A stretch of DNA of 11,103 bases from an uncultured Desulfobulbaceae bacterium (GTDB taxonomy: Bacteria; Desulfobacterota; Desulfobulbia; Desulfobulbales; Desulfobulbaceae). The stretch is taken from positions 1-11,103 of the forward strand of contig CALZIH010000092.1 of the NCBI GenBank assembly GCA_945787305.1, in the 5' to 3' direction. The notes beneath the pieces are model-generated. The model searched no databases, had not been told where the DNA came from, and saw only the letters and a list, made by a program, of their open reading frames with translations. This document shows, one piece after another, positions 1-7,790 of the stretch; position 1 is the first letter of the stretch, and each line of letters begins with the position of its first letter. Both the position numbers and the translations under genes were made by a program.

Positions 1-22
1 TTTTTTCATAAAATACGCAAAG

Positions 23-50
23 TTTATATATTTTTTACCCTATATATATT
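23..50 (+). promoter_or_regulatory. Candidate sigma-70 promoter for gltA
   Basis: TTTATA at 23-28 matches the -35 consensus at four of six positions. TATATT at 45-50 matches the -10 at five of six, with a 16-bp spacer. The surrounding sequence is so AT-rich that several alternative -10 boxes are possible, so the exact placement is uncertain. Confidence 0.28.
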
Positions 51-129
51 AAATACGTTATATCCGTGGACCAAGCCATGGCGGAGACAAAAAAGTTTAA
101 TGTCACTGTCAACTCTTGTAATACTGCCA

Positions 130-155
130 GGCCGCATAATTTCCTTATTGTGGCC
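130..155 (+). promoter_or_regulatory. Hairpin in the gltA leader
   Basis: GGCCGC (130-135) pairs with GTGGCC (150-155), with one G-U wobble. The stem continues as ATAA (136-139) with TTAT (145-148), leaving one bulged T at 149 and a five-base loop TTTCC. No T-tract follows, so it is not a typical intrinsic terminator. It lies about 100 nt before the gltA start and could be part of a structured 5' leader; its function is unknown. Confidence 0.4.
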
Positions 156-254
156 AGCCTACTTTGAGTCTGCACATCACTCCGCTTAGTTGGTTCAGTT
201 GTATCTAGTCAAATTCTGTTACACTCGCATCCGCTTACACTATATGGAGATCTT

Positions 255-1673
255 ATGAAAGCCAAAGAACGCATGGCAATACCACGCCAATATCCAGAGG
301 AGCTGACCCCTGAAGAACGGGTGAAGAATTTTAAAGAGGTCACCTTTGGTTTCGATGAAGAAACAGCAATCCGTGAAGCCAACCGTTGTTTACAATGTAA
401 AAAACCAAAATGCATACAGGGCTGTCCTGTTCGAAACGATATCCCTGAATTTATCGCCTTGCTCAGGGATAAAAAGTTTGAAGAGGCCTATTGGAAGGTT
501 CGAGAAACAAGTACCATGCCTTCTGTCTGTTCACGGGTTTGTCCGCATGAGTTTCAATGCGAAGGTGCCTGTGTTCGTGGAAAAAAAGGGGACCCTGTGT
601 CGATCGGTATGCTGGAAAGATATCTTACCGATTGGATGGTTGCGCATGGGAAGAATTTAGCTAAAGAATGTGCCCTGCCCAATGGAAAAAAAGTAGCCAT
701 TGTCGGCTCAGGACCAGCAGGAATGACTGCGGCGTATATCCTTGCCCACCTTGGCTATGCATGCACTATTTTTGAGGCGCTGCCAATTTTTGGCGGTATG
801 CTCTCCGTTGGCATCCCGCATTATCGTCTTCCCCGTGATATCATCGGGGCGGAACTGTATTCCCTGAAGAACTGTGGTGTCGAGATTGTCTACGGTACAA
901 CTATTGGACTAGATAAATCGTTAACCGACTTGAAAAACGAAGGCTTTGACAGCGTATTTCTCGGGGTAGGGGCCCATGACAGCCGCAAACTCGGCATCGA
1001 AGGAGAAGAAGGGACAGAAGGGGTTTTGCATGGTGTAGATTACCTTCGCCGGGTTTTGAGTGGTGAAGATGTTGACGTTGGCGAGAAGGTTGTTGTTGTC
1101 GGTGGTGGTAACGTGGCTATTGACGTTGCCCGGGTTGCGTTACGGAAAGGATCCAAAGATGTCTTTGTCCTCTATAGAAGGACTAAAGAGGAGATGCCTG
1201 CTTCCGGTATTGAAATTCATCACCTGGAAGAGGAAGGGGTTCACATTGAAATGCTTGCAGCACCAATAAAGATCCTGCAGGAGCAGGGTAAAATGACCGG
1301 TGTGGAGTGCATTCGTATGGAACTTGGAGAACCCGATGATTCCGGTCGGCGTCGCCCTGTAGTGAAAGATGGGTCTAACTTTATCATTGAAGCCGATTCT
1401 ATCATTCCGGCAATCAGTCAAAATGTGAATCACACCGCAAATAAAGGCCTGGACATGAAACTGGAGTCATGGGGAACCTACACCGTTGACTCAAAAACTC
1501 TGCAGACCAGCGAGGAATGGATCTTTGCCGGTGGCGACGATGTGCTGGGGCCGCAAACAGTTGCTAAAGCAGTCTATCAGGGCAAGGTTGCCGCAGAATC
1601 CATGCACCGGTATATGCAGGGGATGGATCTGTGCGAAGGGCGGGATCTCAATTGTTATATGGTCGACTGGTAG
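255..1673 (+). CDS. gltA: NADPH-dependent glutamate synthase small-subunit-type oxidoreductase (GltA/NfnB family)
   Basis: The 472-residue product is a flavin and iron-sulfur oxidoreductase that moves electrons between NAD(P)H and a partner or substrate. It belongs to the GltD/GltA/NfnB/SudA family and is predicted cytosolic. The N-terminus carries eight cysteines for two 4Fe-4S clusters: C45, C48, C53, C57, then C92, C96, C102, C106. An FAD-binding GSGPAG follows at 151-156, then a second Rossmann motif GGGNVA at 283-288. The RRTKEEMPA stretch near 308 is typical of NADPH-binding members. Length fits the single-gene form (about 460-475 aa). The ATG at 255 is supported by GGAG at 246-249. Known relatives act either as homomeric glutamate synthase (GltA) or as the large subunit of NADH-dependent ferredoxin:NADP oxidoreductase (NfnB/SudA). 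The small partner NfnA is not next to it here, so the exact reaction cannot be decided from this window. It is apparently monocistronic. Confidence 0.88.
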   Translation: MKAKERMAIPRQYPEELTPEERVKNFKEVTFGFDEETAIREANRCLQCKKPKCIQGCPVRNDIPEFIALLRDKKFEEAYWKVRETSTMPSVCSRVCPHEFQCEGACVRGKKGDPVSIGMLERYLTDWMVAHGKNLAKECALPNGKKVAIVGSGPAGMTAAYILAHLGYACTIFEALPIFGGMLSVGIPHYRLPRDIIGAELYSLKNCGVEIVYGTTIGLDKSLTDLKNEGFDSVFLGVGAHDSRKLGIEGEEGTEGVLHGVDYLRRVLSGEDVDVGEKVVVVGGGNVAIDVARVALRKGSKDVFVLYRRTKEEMPASGIEIHHLEEEGVHIEMLAAPIKILQEQGKMTGVECIRMELGEPDDSGRRRPVVKDGSNFIIEADSIIPAISQNVNHTANKGLDMKLESWGTYTVDSKTLQTSEEWIFAGGDDVLGPQTVAKAVYQGKVAAESMHRYMQGMDLCEGRDLNCYMVDW

Positions 1674-1732
1674 AAACCGTACTGGTTTTGTTATCCTGTT
1701 CATACGCCCTGACTCTTAGGGGCGATGAAGAT
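1674..1732. terminator. Candidate terminator hairpins between convergent gltA and amidase
   Basis: Two short inverted repeats fill the 59-bp gap between converging stop codons. AAACC (1674-1678) pairs with GGTTT (1684-1688) and is followed on the plus strand by T-rich sequence, which could end gltA. CGCCC (1705-1709) pairs with GGGCG (1720-1724). It lacks a clean T-tract on either strand. Both are weak, so a bidirectional terminator role rests mainly on position. Confidence 0.35.
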
Positions 1733-3604
1733 TTATAATTGTAACGCTGCGGTGGTGTGGTGATCTACATAGGCCGCTACACCCGCAGCAAGCTGACTGG
1801 CAATGTCGTCTAGATAATCGTCCTTTTTGAGCAGCTGAGCTTCTTCAGGATTGGTTATGAACGAAATCTCTGCCAGTATCGCCGGCATTTCTGCTCCAAT
1901 AAGTACGTAAAACGGGGCTTGCTTTACTCCAAGGTCCTTGACGGAATAGTTTTCTTGCTCCAAACCAGATACCAGGTATTTCTGGACAAATTCAGCCAAC
2001 CTGGATGATTCTAAAATCTTCGAATTTTGCATCAAATCAGATAAAATATTCTGCATGTCGCTGATGTTATGTGTGGAGGTCGCATTCTCCAGGGCAGCAA
2101 CCCGCATTGCTTCGGCATTCGTTGCCAGATTGAGGTAAAAGGTTTCCACTCCCCTGGCGGATTTATCCGGGTGGGCATTGACATGAATTGAGACAAAAAG
2201 GTCTGCCCCCGCTGTATTTGCCAGGGCGGTCCGCTCCTCCAGCTCTAGAAAGGTATCTGCTTCTCTAGTCAGTTGCACCTCGTAATTATATTTTTTTTCA
2301 AGGATTGCCTCCAGCCGCTTTCCTATATTCAAGACGATGTTTTTCTCTTTCATCCCAAAAGCCATGGCTCCGGGGTCTCTTCCACCATGACCTGGATCTA
2401 TTACAATTTTTTTGATGCCGAGACCAAGCTGTTGAGCCAGGGATAGATCGGACTTTGAAGATTTCTTTTTTGTTGTTACCGATTGATCGGGCTTTTTCTT
2501 TTTGAAATCTTTGAGTGTGATAAAGGGATGGGTAGCTTCCGGCTCCCGGAATACCGGAGTTGTTTTCGTTTTTTCAGTAGTTTGTGACGATGCGGTGGTT
2601 TCTTTTTGTTTATCTTTACCTATGCCATGCACATCAATAACAACCCTGAACGGATCATTAAGGCTGAAAATTTTATAATCCGAAATAGATTCTATATCCA
2701 GAACGACTCGAACTGTGCTGTCGTTGAATTGGCCGGTTCGCACCTGTTTGAGTAAACCATCTTCTATGGGAACAGGGGCACGGAATTTTGGAGGAATATA
2801 GCTTTGCGCAAAATCGATATAGAGACGACGTGGTTGATCTCCATCTTTTTCCAGTAGACTTGCTGAATAATTCACAGTATCGGAAGCCCTGATCACGACC
2901 CTTGTATAATCAGCGGATGACCAGTGCTTGACGGGAAGTACATTGACAAGGTGGTTAAGGGTGTCAGAACGTATTAACTGGTCCGGCAGAGGGATGTTTT
3001 TTGTTTTGGCAAGCTCACGGAGTCTGTTGATTGCCTGAGCATATTTATCACCACCCGGGAATCGTTCAGTAAGGGTAAAATATATTTTTGCAGCCTGAAC
3101 TGGATCGTTCTTTTCATTCTGGTAGATGTCTGCCATGGAAAACAGAGCATCATCGGCCAGGTTGTTTTGTGGAAAAAGAGTTGCCGTTTCTTGAAAATAG
3201 TTGATCGCCTCATCAAGATCAATGGGAAGCTGAAATCGCTGGTATGAACGCCGGTATAACCTGGCGATCATATAGAAACATGAAGGCGCCAGGATCCCTT
3301 TGTTCTCACTCAGGTATATCCGTCGAAAATTCCGTATTCCGCTGAGCCAGTTTTGGCGTTCATCCCCCAGCTTTGGATCACGCTCCAGGCGGTAGTAATA
3401 GTCTTTTGCCTGTTTATACCGTTCCTCCGGACTTTTCACCTGTGGGATGGCTGTCTGTGGCAGCTCTTCTGCCCACACGTTACAGGTGGTTGCAGATATA
3501 ACGAGGCCAATTCCAAGTAGCAGTCTTACGTATGTCCGCTTAAAAAAAGTGGTGGTACAGTGCAAAGCGTTAAAGGATAGCTGTATGATATTGAGAAAAG
3601 GCAA
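1733..3604 (-). CDS. Secreted N-acetylmuramoyl-L-alanine amidase, AmiC type (TPR-AMIN-Amidase_3)
   Basis: This periplasmic zinc amidase cuts the bond between N-acetylmuramic acid and the stem peptide, normally during cell separation. Residues 22-45 form a positive-hydrophobic-VWA signal peptide, cleaved before EELPQ. A TPR-like helical region (about 55-200) and a beta-rich AMIN domain (about 230-326) follow; AMIN domains target such amidases to septum or peptidoglycan. After a Lys-rich linker (366-384) comes the Amidase_3 domain (398-615). Its zinc ligands are H406 (in DPGHGG), E420 and H474 (in VSIHVNA), and E579 (in LAEISFITN) is the catalytic glutamate. All are present, so the enzyme should be active. 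The annotated start is a TTG with no clear Shine-Dalgarno. A second TTG at codon 14 would give a more standard signal-peptide length, so the start is uncertain by about 13 codons. It lies downstream of mutS in the same direction but has its own likely promoter. Confidence 0.93.
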   Translation of the reverse strand: MPFLNIIQLSFNALHCTTTFFKRTYVRLLLGIGLVISATTCNVWAEELPQTAIPQVKSPEERYKQAKDYYYRLERDPKLGDERQNWLSGIRNFRRIYLSENKGILAPSCFYMIARLYRRSYQRFQLPIDLDEAINYFQETATLFPQNNLADDALFSMADIYQNEKNDPVQAAKIYFTLTERFPGGDKYAQAINRLRELAKTKNIPLPDQLIRSDTLNHLVNVLPVKHWSSADYTRVVIRASDTVNYSASLLEKDGDQPRRLYIDFAQSYIPPKFRAPVPIEDGLLKQVRTGQFNDSTVRVVLDIESISDYKIFSLNDPFRVVIDVHGIGKDKQKETTASSQTTEKTKTTPVFREPEATHPFITLKDFKKKKPDQSVTTKKKSSKSDLSLAQQLGLGIKKIVIDPGHGGRDPGAMAFGMKEKNIVLNIGKRLEAILEKKYNYEVQLTREADTFLELEERTALANTAGADLFVSIHVNAHPDKSARGVETFYLNLATNAEAMRVAALENATSTHNISDMQNILSDLMQNSKILESSRLAEFVQKYLVSGLEQENYSVKDLGVKQAPFYVLIGAEMPAILAEISFITNPEEAQLLKKDDYLDDIASQLAAGVAAYVDHHTTAALQL

Positions 3605-3937
3605 TTGAATGGGCCAGGTTAGTTCAAGGATATAATAGGGTTCGGAATGTGGATTCAGGTAAAAACAAAAACACTGTTACAATAAAGTATACTGTATTGG
3701 CTGGAAAACGTAAAATAAATTGTCCTGTCTTGCCTCTGTAAAATTAATGCCAGGCTGGATGCCTATTTATTCAGCAAATTAATGGGTTACTCTCTTGTTT
3801 GTCACTGGGGAGAGGTCAACGATAGAGGGTCTTGTATTGGAAGATGAAAGAACTGTCATCAAGGATGAAAAAAGGTGTAAATATTTTTAAAAAGACATGA
3901 ACCCCGACATCACGGCACCCTATGTACCAGCCTGTGG
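3605..3937. other. 333-bp gap between mutS and the amidase gene
   Basis: There is no supportable gene: the longest readable stretches on the plus strand are about 20 codons without a ribosome site. The amidase-proximal half is AT-rich and carries the promoter candidate. The mutS-proximal half has a TTTTTAAAAA palindrome near 3885 and no convincing GC-rich stem with a T-tract, so I cannot point to the mutS terminator. Confidence 0.6.
3686..3714 (-). promoter_or_regulatory. Candidate sigma-70 promoter of the amidase gene
   Basis: Read on the minus strand, TTTACG (3709-3714) matches the -35 consensus at four of six positions. TATACT (3686-3691) matches the -10 at five of six. The spacer is exactly 17 bp. 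The expected transcript would start near 3679, giving a leader of about 75 nt before the TTG at 3604. Confidence 0.5.
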
Positions 3938-6598
3938 TTATTTTGATTCTGCCAGCAGCTTTTTTGCCTCATAGAGAATGTGCAGAGCTTCCAGAGGCGT
4001 TGTGTTGGCAGGGTCAACCGTTGCCAGCAGTTTGTTGAGAGGTTGATGGGTAACTTGAAACAGCGGCAGTTGACAGGGGTGTTGTTTCTGTTGACCTGCT
4101 GCCGCAACCGGTTGCCCCTGGCGATTAAACTCTCCTCCTTCAATATTTTTCAGGATCTGGTGAGCCCGTTTGACCACATGTATTGGAACTCCGGCAAGCC
4201 CTGCCACCTGAATTCCATAGCTTCGGTTTGTAGCCCCCTCAACCAGTTTATGGAGGAAAATTATGGACTCCTGCCATTCCCTGACCGCAATAGAATAATT
4301 TTGAATTCGTTTATGGGTGGCTGCCAGGTCGGTTAATTCGTGATAATGGGTGGCAAAGAGTGTCTTGATACCGAGATTGTTTTTATTGGCGAGTTCTTCG
4401 GCTACGGCCCATGCTATAGACAGGCCGTCGTAGGTGGATGTTCCTCGTCCTATTTCATCAAGAATGACCAGGCTGTTTTCGGTTGCATTATTGAGAATGT
4501 TGGCCGTTTCATTCATTTCTACCATGAAGGTCGATTGGCCACGACGAAGATCGTCCATGGCTCCGACCCGGGTGAAAATTCGATCGACAAGACAGATGTC
4601 CGCCTTGTCGGCAGGGACAAAACTGCCTATATGTGCCATGAGGACAATGAGGGCGGTCTGGCGTAAGACGGTTGATTTCCCGGCCATGTTCGGACCGGTG
4701 ATGATCAGTAGCTCATGTTTTTCCTGGTCAAGATGAACATCGTTAGGAACAAAACGTCCAGGCTCAAGCGAACGTTCAATAACCGGATGTCGACCTTCCT
4801 CAATGATTATGTATTGGTCGGTATTAATTGTTGGCCTGGAGTATTGAAATTTCAACGCTGCCTCGGCAAGGGAAACGAGGAAGTCGATACGGGCAATCCC
4901 AGCTGCAGTTTGCAGGAGCCGTTCAGCCTGGGAGCTGATCTGTCGACGTATTTCCAGGAACAGTGTATATTCGAGCTCAAGTCGTTTTTCCTGGGCGGAG
5001 CCGATTTTGTTTTCAAGTTCTTTGAGCTCAGGAGTTATAAACCGTTCGGCATTGACCAGGGTTTGTTTACGGATAAAGTCATCGGGAATGGTGGCGGCCT
5101 GTGCCTTGCTGACCTCAAAAAAGTAACCGAACACCTTGTTGTAGCCGACTTTAAGCTTGGCATTACCGCTTCGTTCCCGCTCTTTGCCCTCAAGGTTAAG
5201 GATCAGTTGTTTGCCGTCGCGCAGCAGGAGAATCAGCTCGTCAAGTTCTTCGTGAAACCCCTCCCGAATCAGGTTGCCCTCGCGTAGCGAAAACGGAGCA
5301 TCATCACGGATGGCTTGGGAAATTAACTGGTACAGGTCTGTAAGGGGGTCAAGAGATCTCCCCTTCTCCTGTAAGAGACCAGGGGGGGCCTGTTCCAAAT
5401 ATGATTTCAGCTCGGGAAGTCGAGACAGGGAGAGACCGAGACTGTTCATGTCACGGGCATTACCTTGACCAAGAACCAGACGGCTGCAGAGTCGTTCAAT
5501 ATCGTAAATTTCCAATAGAATATGGCGAATGTCTTCCCGTAGATCCGAATCGGCAAGCAGGGCTTCGACAGCGGCGAGGCGAGCTAATATTTTCTCTTTA
5601 TCTTGAAGCGGAAAGAGCAGCTGCTGTTTGAGAAAACGTGCGCCCATGGGCGTATTGGTCTGATCGAGAACGGATAAGAGTGAGCCGTCTCTTTTGCCAC
5701 CGATAATGGTTTCCGTCAGTTCAAGATTGCGGCGGGAGGATTCATCAATGATCAGGTAGCCACTTTTGTTGAGAGGGCTGATTTTTTTAATATAGGAAAG
5801 TTCTGTTTTTTGTGTCTCCTGGATATAGCCAAGGAGGGCGCCGCCGGCTCGTATGCCGGCATGCATATGGTCGCAGCCATAGCCTGCCAGCCCGGTGGTT
5901 TTGAAATGTTCAGTCAGAGTGGTGGAGGCTGTATCCCGATCAAAATGTAAATCACTGCGGATGGTGAGACAAATGTCACCCAGTAGCGTGGTTGCAATGT
6001 CGATCAGCGGCTGCAGGAGTTCCTGGTCACGTTCAGCCACCAGCAGCTCGGCTGGCTGCATGCGGGTAAGATCGTCAAGGATTGCATCAACGTTCTCTCT
6101 TGAACTTTGGCATTCACTGATTTGAAAGTTGCCGGTCGAGACGTCAAGAAAGGCAAGGCCTGCGGTCATCTTTTTTTTGTTGCGGTCATCAAGGCAGATT
6201 GCACAGACATAGGTGTTGCTTTTTTCATCCAATATTTGATCATCGGTGGTTACTCCGGGGGTCACCACACGGACAACCTCACGGCGGACTATTCCCTTGG
6301 CCTCTTTAGGGTCCTCCACCTGTTCGCAGAGGGCCACTCTGTATCCGGCCTTGATCATCTTGCCGAGATAACCAGATACTGCATGGAAAGGAACACCGCA
6401 CATGGGAACCTTGTTGGCGTCATCCTTGGCGGAGCGAGAGGTGAGAGTGATGCCGAGTATTTTGGAGGCGGTGATCGCATCGTCAAAGAACATTTCGTAG
6501 AAATCACCCATGCGGTAAAAGAGGATTGCGTCTCGGTGTTGCTCCTTTATTTCCATATATTGGCGGAGCATGGGGGTCATTTTTAGTGGTTTACTCAT
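3938..6598 (-). CDS. mutS: DNA mismatch repair protein MutS
   Basis: MutS recognises base mismatches and small loops in newly replicated DNA and, using ATP, recruits MutL. The 886-residue product is full length for MutS1. The mismatch-reading GDFYEMF motif is at 31-37, with F33 and E35 equivalent to the wedge Phe and Glu. Connector, lever and clamp domains follow to about 560. The ATPase has Walker A GPNMAGKST at 635-643 and Walker B VILDE at 711-715, followed by GRGTSTYDG and a FATHYHEL switch motif near 748-755. The helix-turn-helix dimer region containing TNRSYGIQVAG is at 790-800. A C-terminal tail (from about 855) matches the tetramerisation end of MutS1. The ATG at 6598 has AAGGAG eight bases upstream. 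It is the third gene of the phosphoesterase-HIT-mutS operon. Nothing is missing or broken. Confidence 0.98.
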   Translation of the reverse strand: MSKPLKMTPMLRQYMEIKEQHRDAILFYRMGDFYEMFFDDAITASKILGITLTSRSAKDDANKVPMCGVPFHAVSGYLGKMIKAGYRVALCEQVEDPKEAKGIVRREVVRVVTPGVTTDDQILDEKSNTYVCAICLDDRNKKKMTAGLAFLDVSTGNFQISECQSSRENVDAILDDLTRMQPAELLVAERDQELLQPLIDIATTLLGDICLTIRSDLHFDRDTASTTLTEHFKTTGLAGYGCDHMHAGIRAGGALLGYIQETQKTELSYIKKISPLNKSGYLIIDESSRRNLELTETIIGGKRDGSLLSVLDQTNTPMGARFLKQQLLFPLQDKEKILARLAAVEALLADSDLREDIRHILLEIYDIERLCSRLVLGQGNARDMNSLGLSLSRLPELKSYLEQAPPGLLQEKGRSLDPLTDLYQLISQAIRDDAPFSLREGNLIREGFHEELDELILLLRDGKQLILNLEGKERERSGNAKLKVGYNKVFGYFFEVSKAQAATIPDDFIRKQTLVNAERFITPELKELENKIGSAQEKRLELEYTLFLEIRRQISSQAERLLQTAAGIARIDFLVSLAEAALKFQYSRPTINTDQYIIIEEGRHPVIERSLEPGRFVPNDVHLDQEKHELLIITGPNMAGKSTVLRQTALIVLMAHIGSFVPADKADICLVDRIFTRVGAMDDLRRGQSTFMVEMNETANILNNATENSLVILDEIGRGTSTYDGLSIAWAVAEELANKNNLGIKTLFATHYHELTDLAATHKRIQNYSIAVREWQESIIFLHKLVEGATNRSYGIQVAGLAGVPIHVVKRAHQILKNIEGGEFNRQGQPVAAAGQQKQHPCQLPLFQVTHQPLNKLLATVDPANTTPLEALHILYEAKKLLAESK

Positions 6599-6606
6599 GG
6601 GGTCTG

Positions 6607-6612
6607 CTCCTT
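6607..6612 (-). promoter_or_regulatory. mutS Shine-Dalgarno overlapping the HIT-gene stop codon
   Basis: AAGGAG on the minus strand lies eight bases before the mutS ATG. Its first two bases are also part of the TAA stop (6611-6613) of the upstream HIT gene. Ribosomes finishing the HIT gene therefore sit on the mutS ribosome-binding site, which implies translational coupling and fixes the mutS start. Confidence 0.75.
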
Positions 6613-7105
6613 AGTGTAGCAGTTGTTGAAAATCAGGGAGCAGCAGGTCAAAGGTTGCTTCGATATGCTGAGGAATGGCCCGGACATCAGCCAGAACCGT
6701 CATAAAGTTGTGGTCATCCTGCCAGCGGGGAACAACGTGGAAATGCAGGTGGTCGGCAATGCCCGCACCCGCAACTTGACCAAGATTCAAGCCGATATTG
6801 AGTCCATCAGGGTGCAATCGGTTACGGAGAATGGTTGAACTGTTGGCAAGCATGGCCATCAGGGCCTGGTGTTCCTCTATGCTTAACTCTGTAATGTCGG
6901 CCAGGTGACGGCAAGGCGCGACCAGTAAATGACCGTTGGCATAGGGGAACCGGTTGAGCAGAATTACAATGAGGGGGTCCCGATATAGGAGAAGATACTC
7001 TTTGTTCTCGGTCTGATTTCCGGGAGGCTCAAACAGGCAGCCCTCGGGTTTTTGGGCAAGACCTTGTACGTGCTCCATGCGCCAGGGGGTCCACAGATTT
7101 TTCAT
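6611..7105 (-). CDS. HIT-family nucleotide hydrolase/phosphorylase (Ap4A-type)
   Basis: The 164-residue protein belongs to the histidine-triad family that splits nucleoside phosphate linkages such as Ap4A or nucleoside phosphoramidates via a covalent nucleotidyl-histidine. The triad HLHFHVV is at 119-125; the central H121 is the expected nucleophile. The opening MKNLWTPWRM and the RFPYANGHLLVAP stretch at 52-64 are characteristic of the COG0537 Ap4A phosphorylase-like branch. Many members of that branch carry a CxxC near residue 23; here C23 is followed by LFE, so the second cysteine is absent and a structural zinc is unlikely. The ATG overlaps the stop of the upstream phosphoesterase by ATGA and has no good Shine-Dalgarno of its own, so translation probably depends on coupling. 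The substrate cannot be read from the sequence. Confidence 0.92.
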   Translation of the reverse strand: MKNLWTPWRMEHVQGLAQKPEGCLFEPPGNQTENKEYLLLYRDPLIVILLNRFPYANGHLLVAPCRHLADITELSIEEHQALMAMLANSSTILRNRLHPDGLNIGLNLGQVAGAGIADHLHFHVVPRWQDDHNFMTVLADVRAIPQHIEATFDLLLPDFQQLLH

Positions 7106-7599
7106 GATCGTTGTGGAACCTGGTGGATTGCGGCCGAAAGCGTCTCTCCGATGTCCAGGATGGCGTAGGTGCCGGGTGCTCCCCAGCGACCAGTGGATTG
7201 GAAACTGCCGGGGTTAATGACCAGGATCCGGCCTTGCCGGTGGCAGACCGGGCGGTGTGTGTGGCCGTAAACCATGCAGTCGACTTCGGGGAAAAGGTCC
7301 CATAAACCGGTTTCAATGTCATGACCAAGTTCAGCGCCGTGGGTTAACCCGATGGTGAAGCTGCCAAGGGAGAAGGTCGTACTGCTATGCAGAGATTTCC
7401 GAACATCAGGCCGGCACATGTTGCCGTGAACGGCATGGACGGTTTTATCGGAAAACACCTCCAGTATGCTGAGGTCGGTCAAGTCGCCGGCATGGATTAT
7501 AACGTCGCAGTCGCCAAAACAACGGTTAGCAAGATGCTTGAACCGATGATCGGGACAACTGATGTGAGTGTCGGAAAGAATGCCTGCTTTGAGTGTCAT
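7102..7599 (-). CDS. YfcE/MJ0936-type metallophosphoesterase
   Basis: This small calcineurin-like phosphodiesterase has about 165 residues from the ATG at 7599. Metal-binding motifs are in the family order: ILSDTH (D10, H12), HAGD (D39), HGN (N60), THG (H87) and GHTHRP (H113, H115), then INPGS near 128-132. YfcE relatives hydrolyse phosphodiesters in vitro with Mn2+, but the physiological substrate of the family is generally unknown. The frame stays open upstream to a TTG at 7650, which would add 17 residues. I prefer the ATG at 7599 because family members begin only a few residues before the SDTH motif; neither start has a strong Shine-Dalgarno. It is the first gene of the operon and its TGA overlaps the HIT start. 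Shared transcription with mutS suggests co-expression but not necessarily a shared pathway. Confidence 0.88.
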   Translation of the reverse strand: MTLKAGILSDTHISCPDHRFKHLANRCFGDCDVIIHAGDLTDLSILEVFSDKTVHAVHGNMCRPDVRKSLHSSTTFSLGSFTIGLTHGAELGHDIETGLWDLFPEVDCMVYGHTHRPVCHRQGRILVINPGSFQSTGRWGAPGTYAILDIGETLSAAIHQVPQRS

Positions 7600-7631
7600 G
7601 GTTACTGAGAACGTTGAGTTGTTTAGCCGGT

Positions 7632-7660
7632 ATTCTAAAAGAGTTGGCAAGGGAAAACAA
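7632..7660 (-). promoter_or_regulatory. Weak candidate promoter for the phosphoesterase-HIT-mutS operon
   Basis: On the minus strand TAGAAT (7632-7637) is a fair -10 box. The -35 position 17 bp upstream reads TTGTTT, with only three matches. If used, transcription would start near 7625. The TTG at 7650 would then lie outside the transcript, which favours the ATG at 7599. Confidence 0.22.
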
Positions 7661-7707
7661 GTAAAGAGCAGGGGAAGGGTAAAATTCCGCTAAGACAGAG
7701 GAAGCTG

Positions 7708-7737
7708 TTGCAATAAACAAACATATTGCGTTATATT
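7708..7737 (+). promoter_or_regulatory. Candidate sigma-70 promoter for efp-epmA
   Basis: TTGCAA (7708-7713) and TATATT (7732-7737) are separated by 18 bp, with four and five consensus matches respectively. The predicted leader is about 60 nt. It includes GGAAAATA twice (7751-7758 and 7762-7769) and a small hairpin before the ribosome site. Confidence 0.4.
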
Positions 7738-7777
7738 TCAAAATTTAGGTGGAAAATAAGAGGAAAATATAGCGTTA

Positions 7778-7790
7778 CCGGCTAAGCCGG
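7778..7790 (+). repeat. Short perfect hairpin just before the efp ribosome-binding site
   Basis: CCGGC (7778-7782) and GCCGG (7786-7790) form a perfect 5-bp GC stem around the loop TAA. It ends three bases before the efp Shine-Dalgarno AGGGTGA (7794-7800). It may affect ribosome access or message stability. No T-tract follows, so it is not a terminator. Confidence 0.4.

Larger units (their letters stand above)
1..254 (+). other. Gene-free, AT-rich leader upstream of gltA
   Basis: I see no credible gene on either strand here. The first 60 bases are very AT-rich (runs of T and alternating TA) and look promoter-like. The remainder is more balanced and contains two inverted repeats: a 6-bp stem (64-69 with 76-81) and a longer one at 130-155. 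If transcription starts near base 57, gltA has a leader of almost 200 nt, long enough to hold a cis-regulatory RNA. I do not recognise a known riboswitch consensus. The end of an upstream gene lies beyond the window. Confidence 0.5.

Noticed and set aside
3460..3604. Possible lipoprotein signal in the amidase (Cys at residue 41)
   Set aside because: The residues before the cysteine (ATTC) do not make a lipobox, and a regular VWA cleavage site follows four residues later.
3843..3870. Direct repeat GATGAAA in the mutS-amidase gap
   Set aside because: Seven bases repeated once in purine-rich sequence is expected by chance.
4715..5287. Open frame of 190 codons on the plus strand opposite mutS
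   Set aside because: It is antisense to a complete, motif-perfect mutS. Its product shows no recognisable domain, and the reading is explained by codon bias on the opposite strand.
6107..6586. Open frame of 159 codons on the plus strand opposite the mutS N-terminus
   Set aside because: It is antisense to the conserved mismatch-binding domain, and its composition mirrors the mutS codons. I see no independent ribosome site or domain.
7526..7741. Minus-strand open frame overlapping the start of the phosphoesterase gene
   Set aside because: It is out of frame with a clear YfcE-type protein, has no recognisable domain and covers the promoter region.
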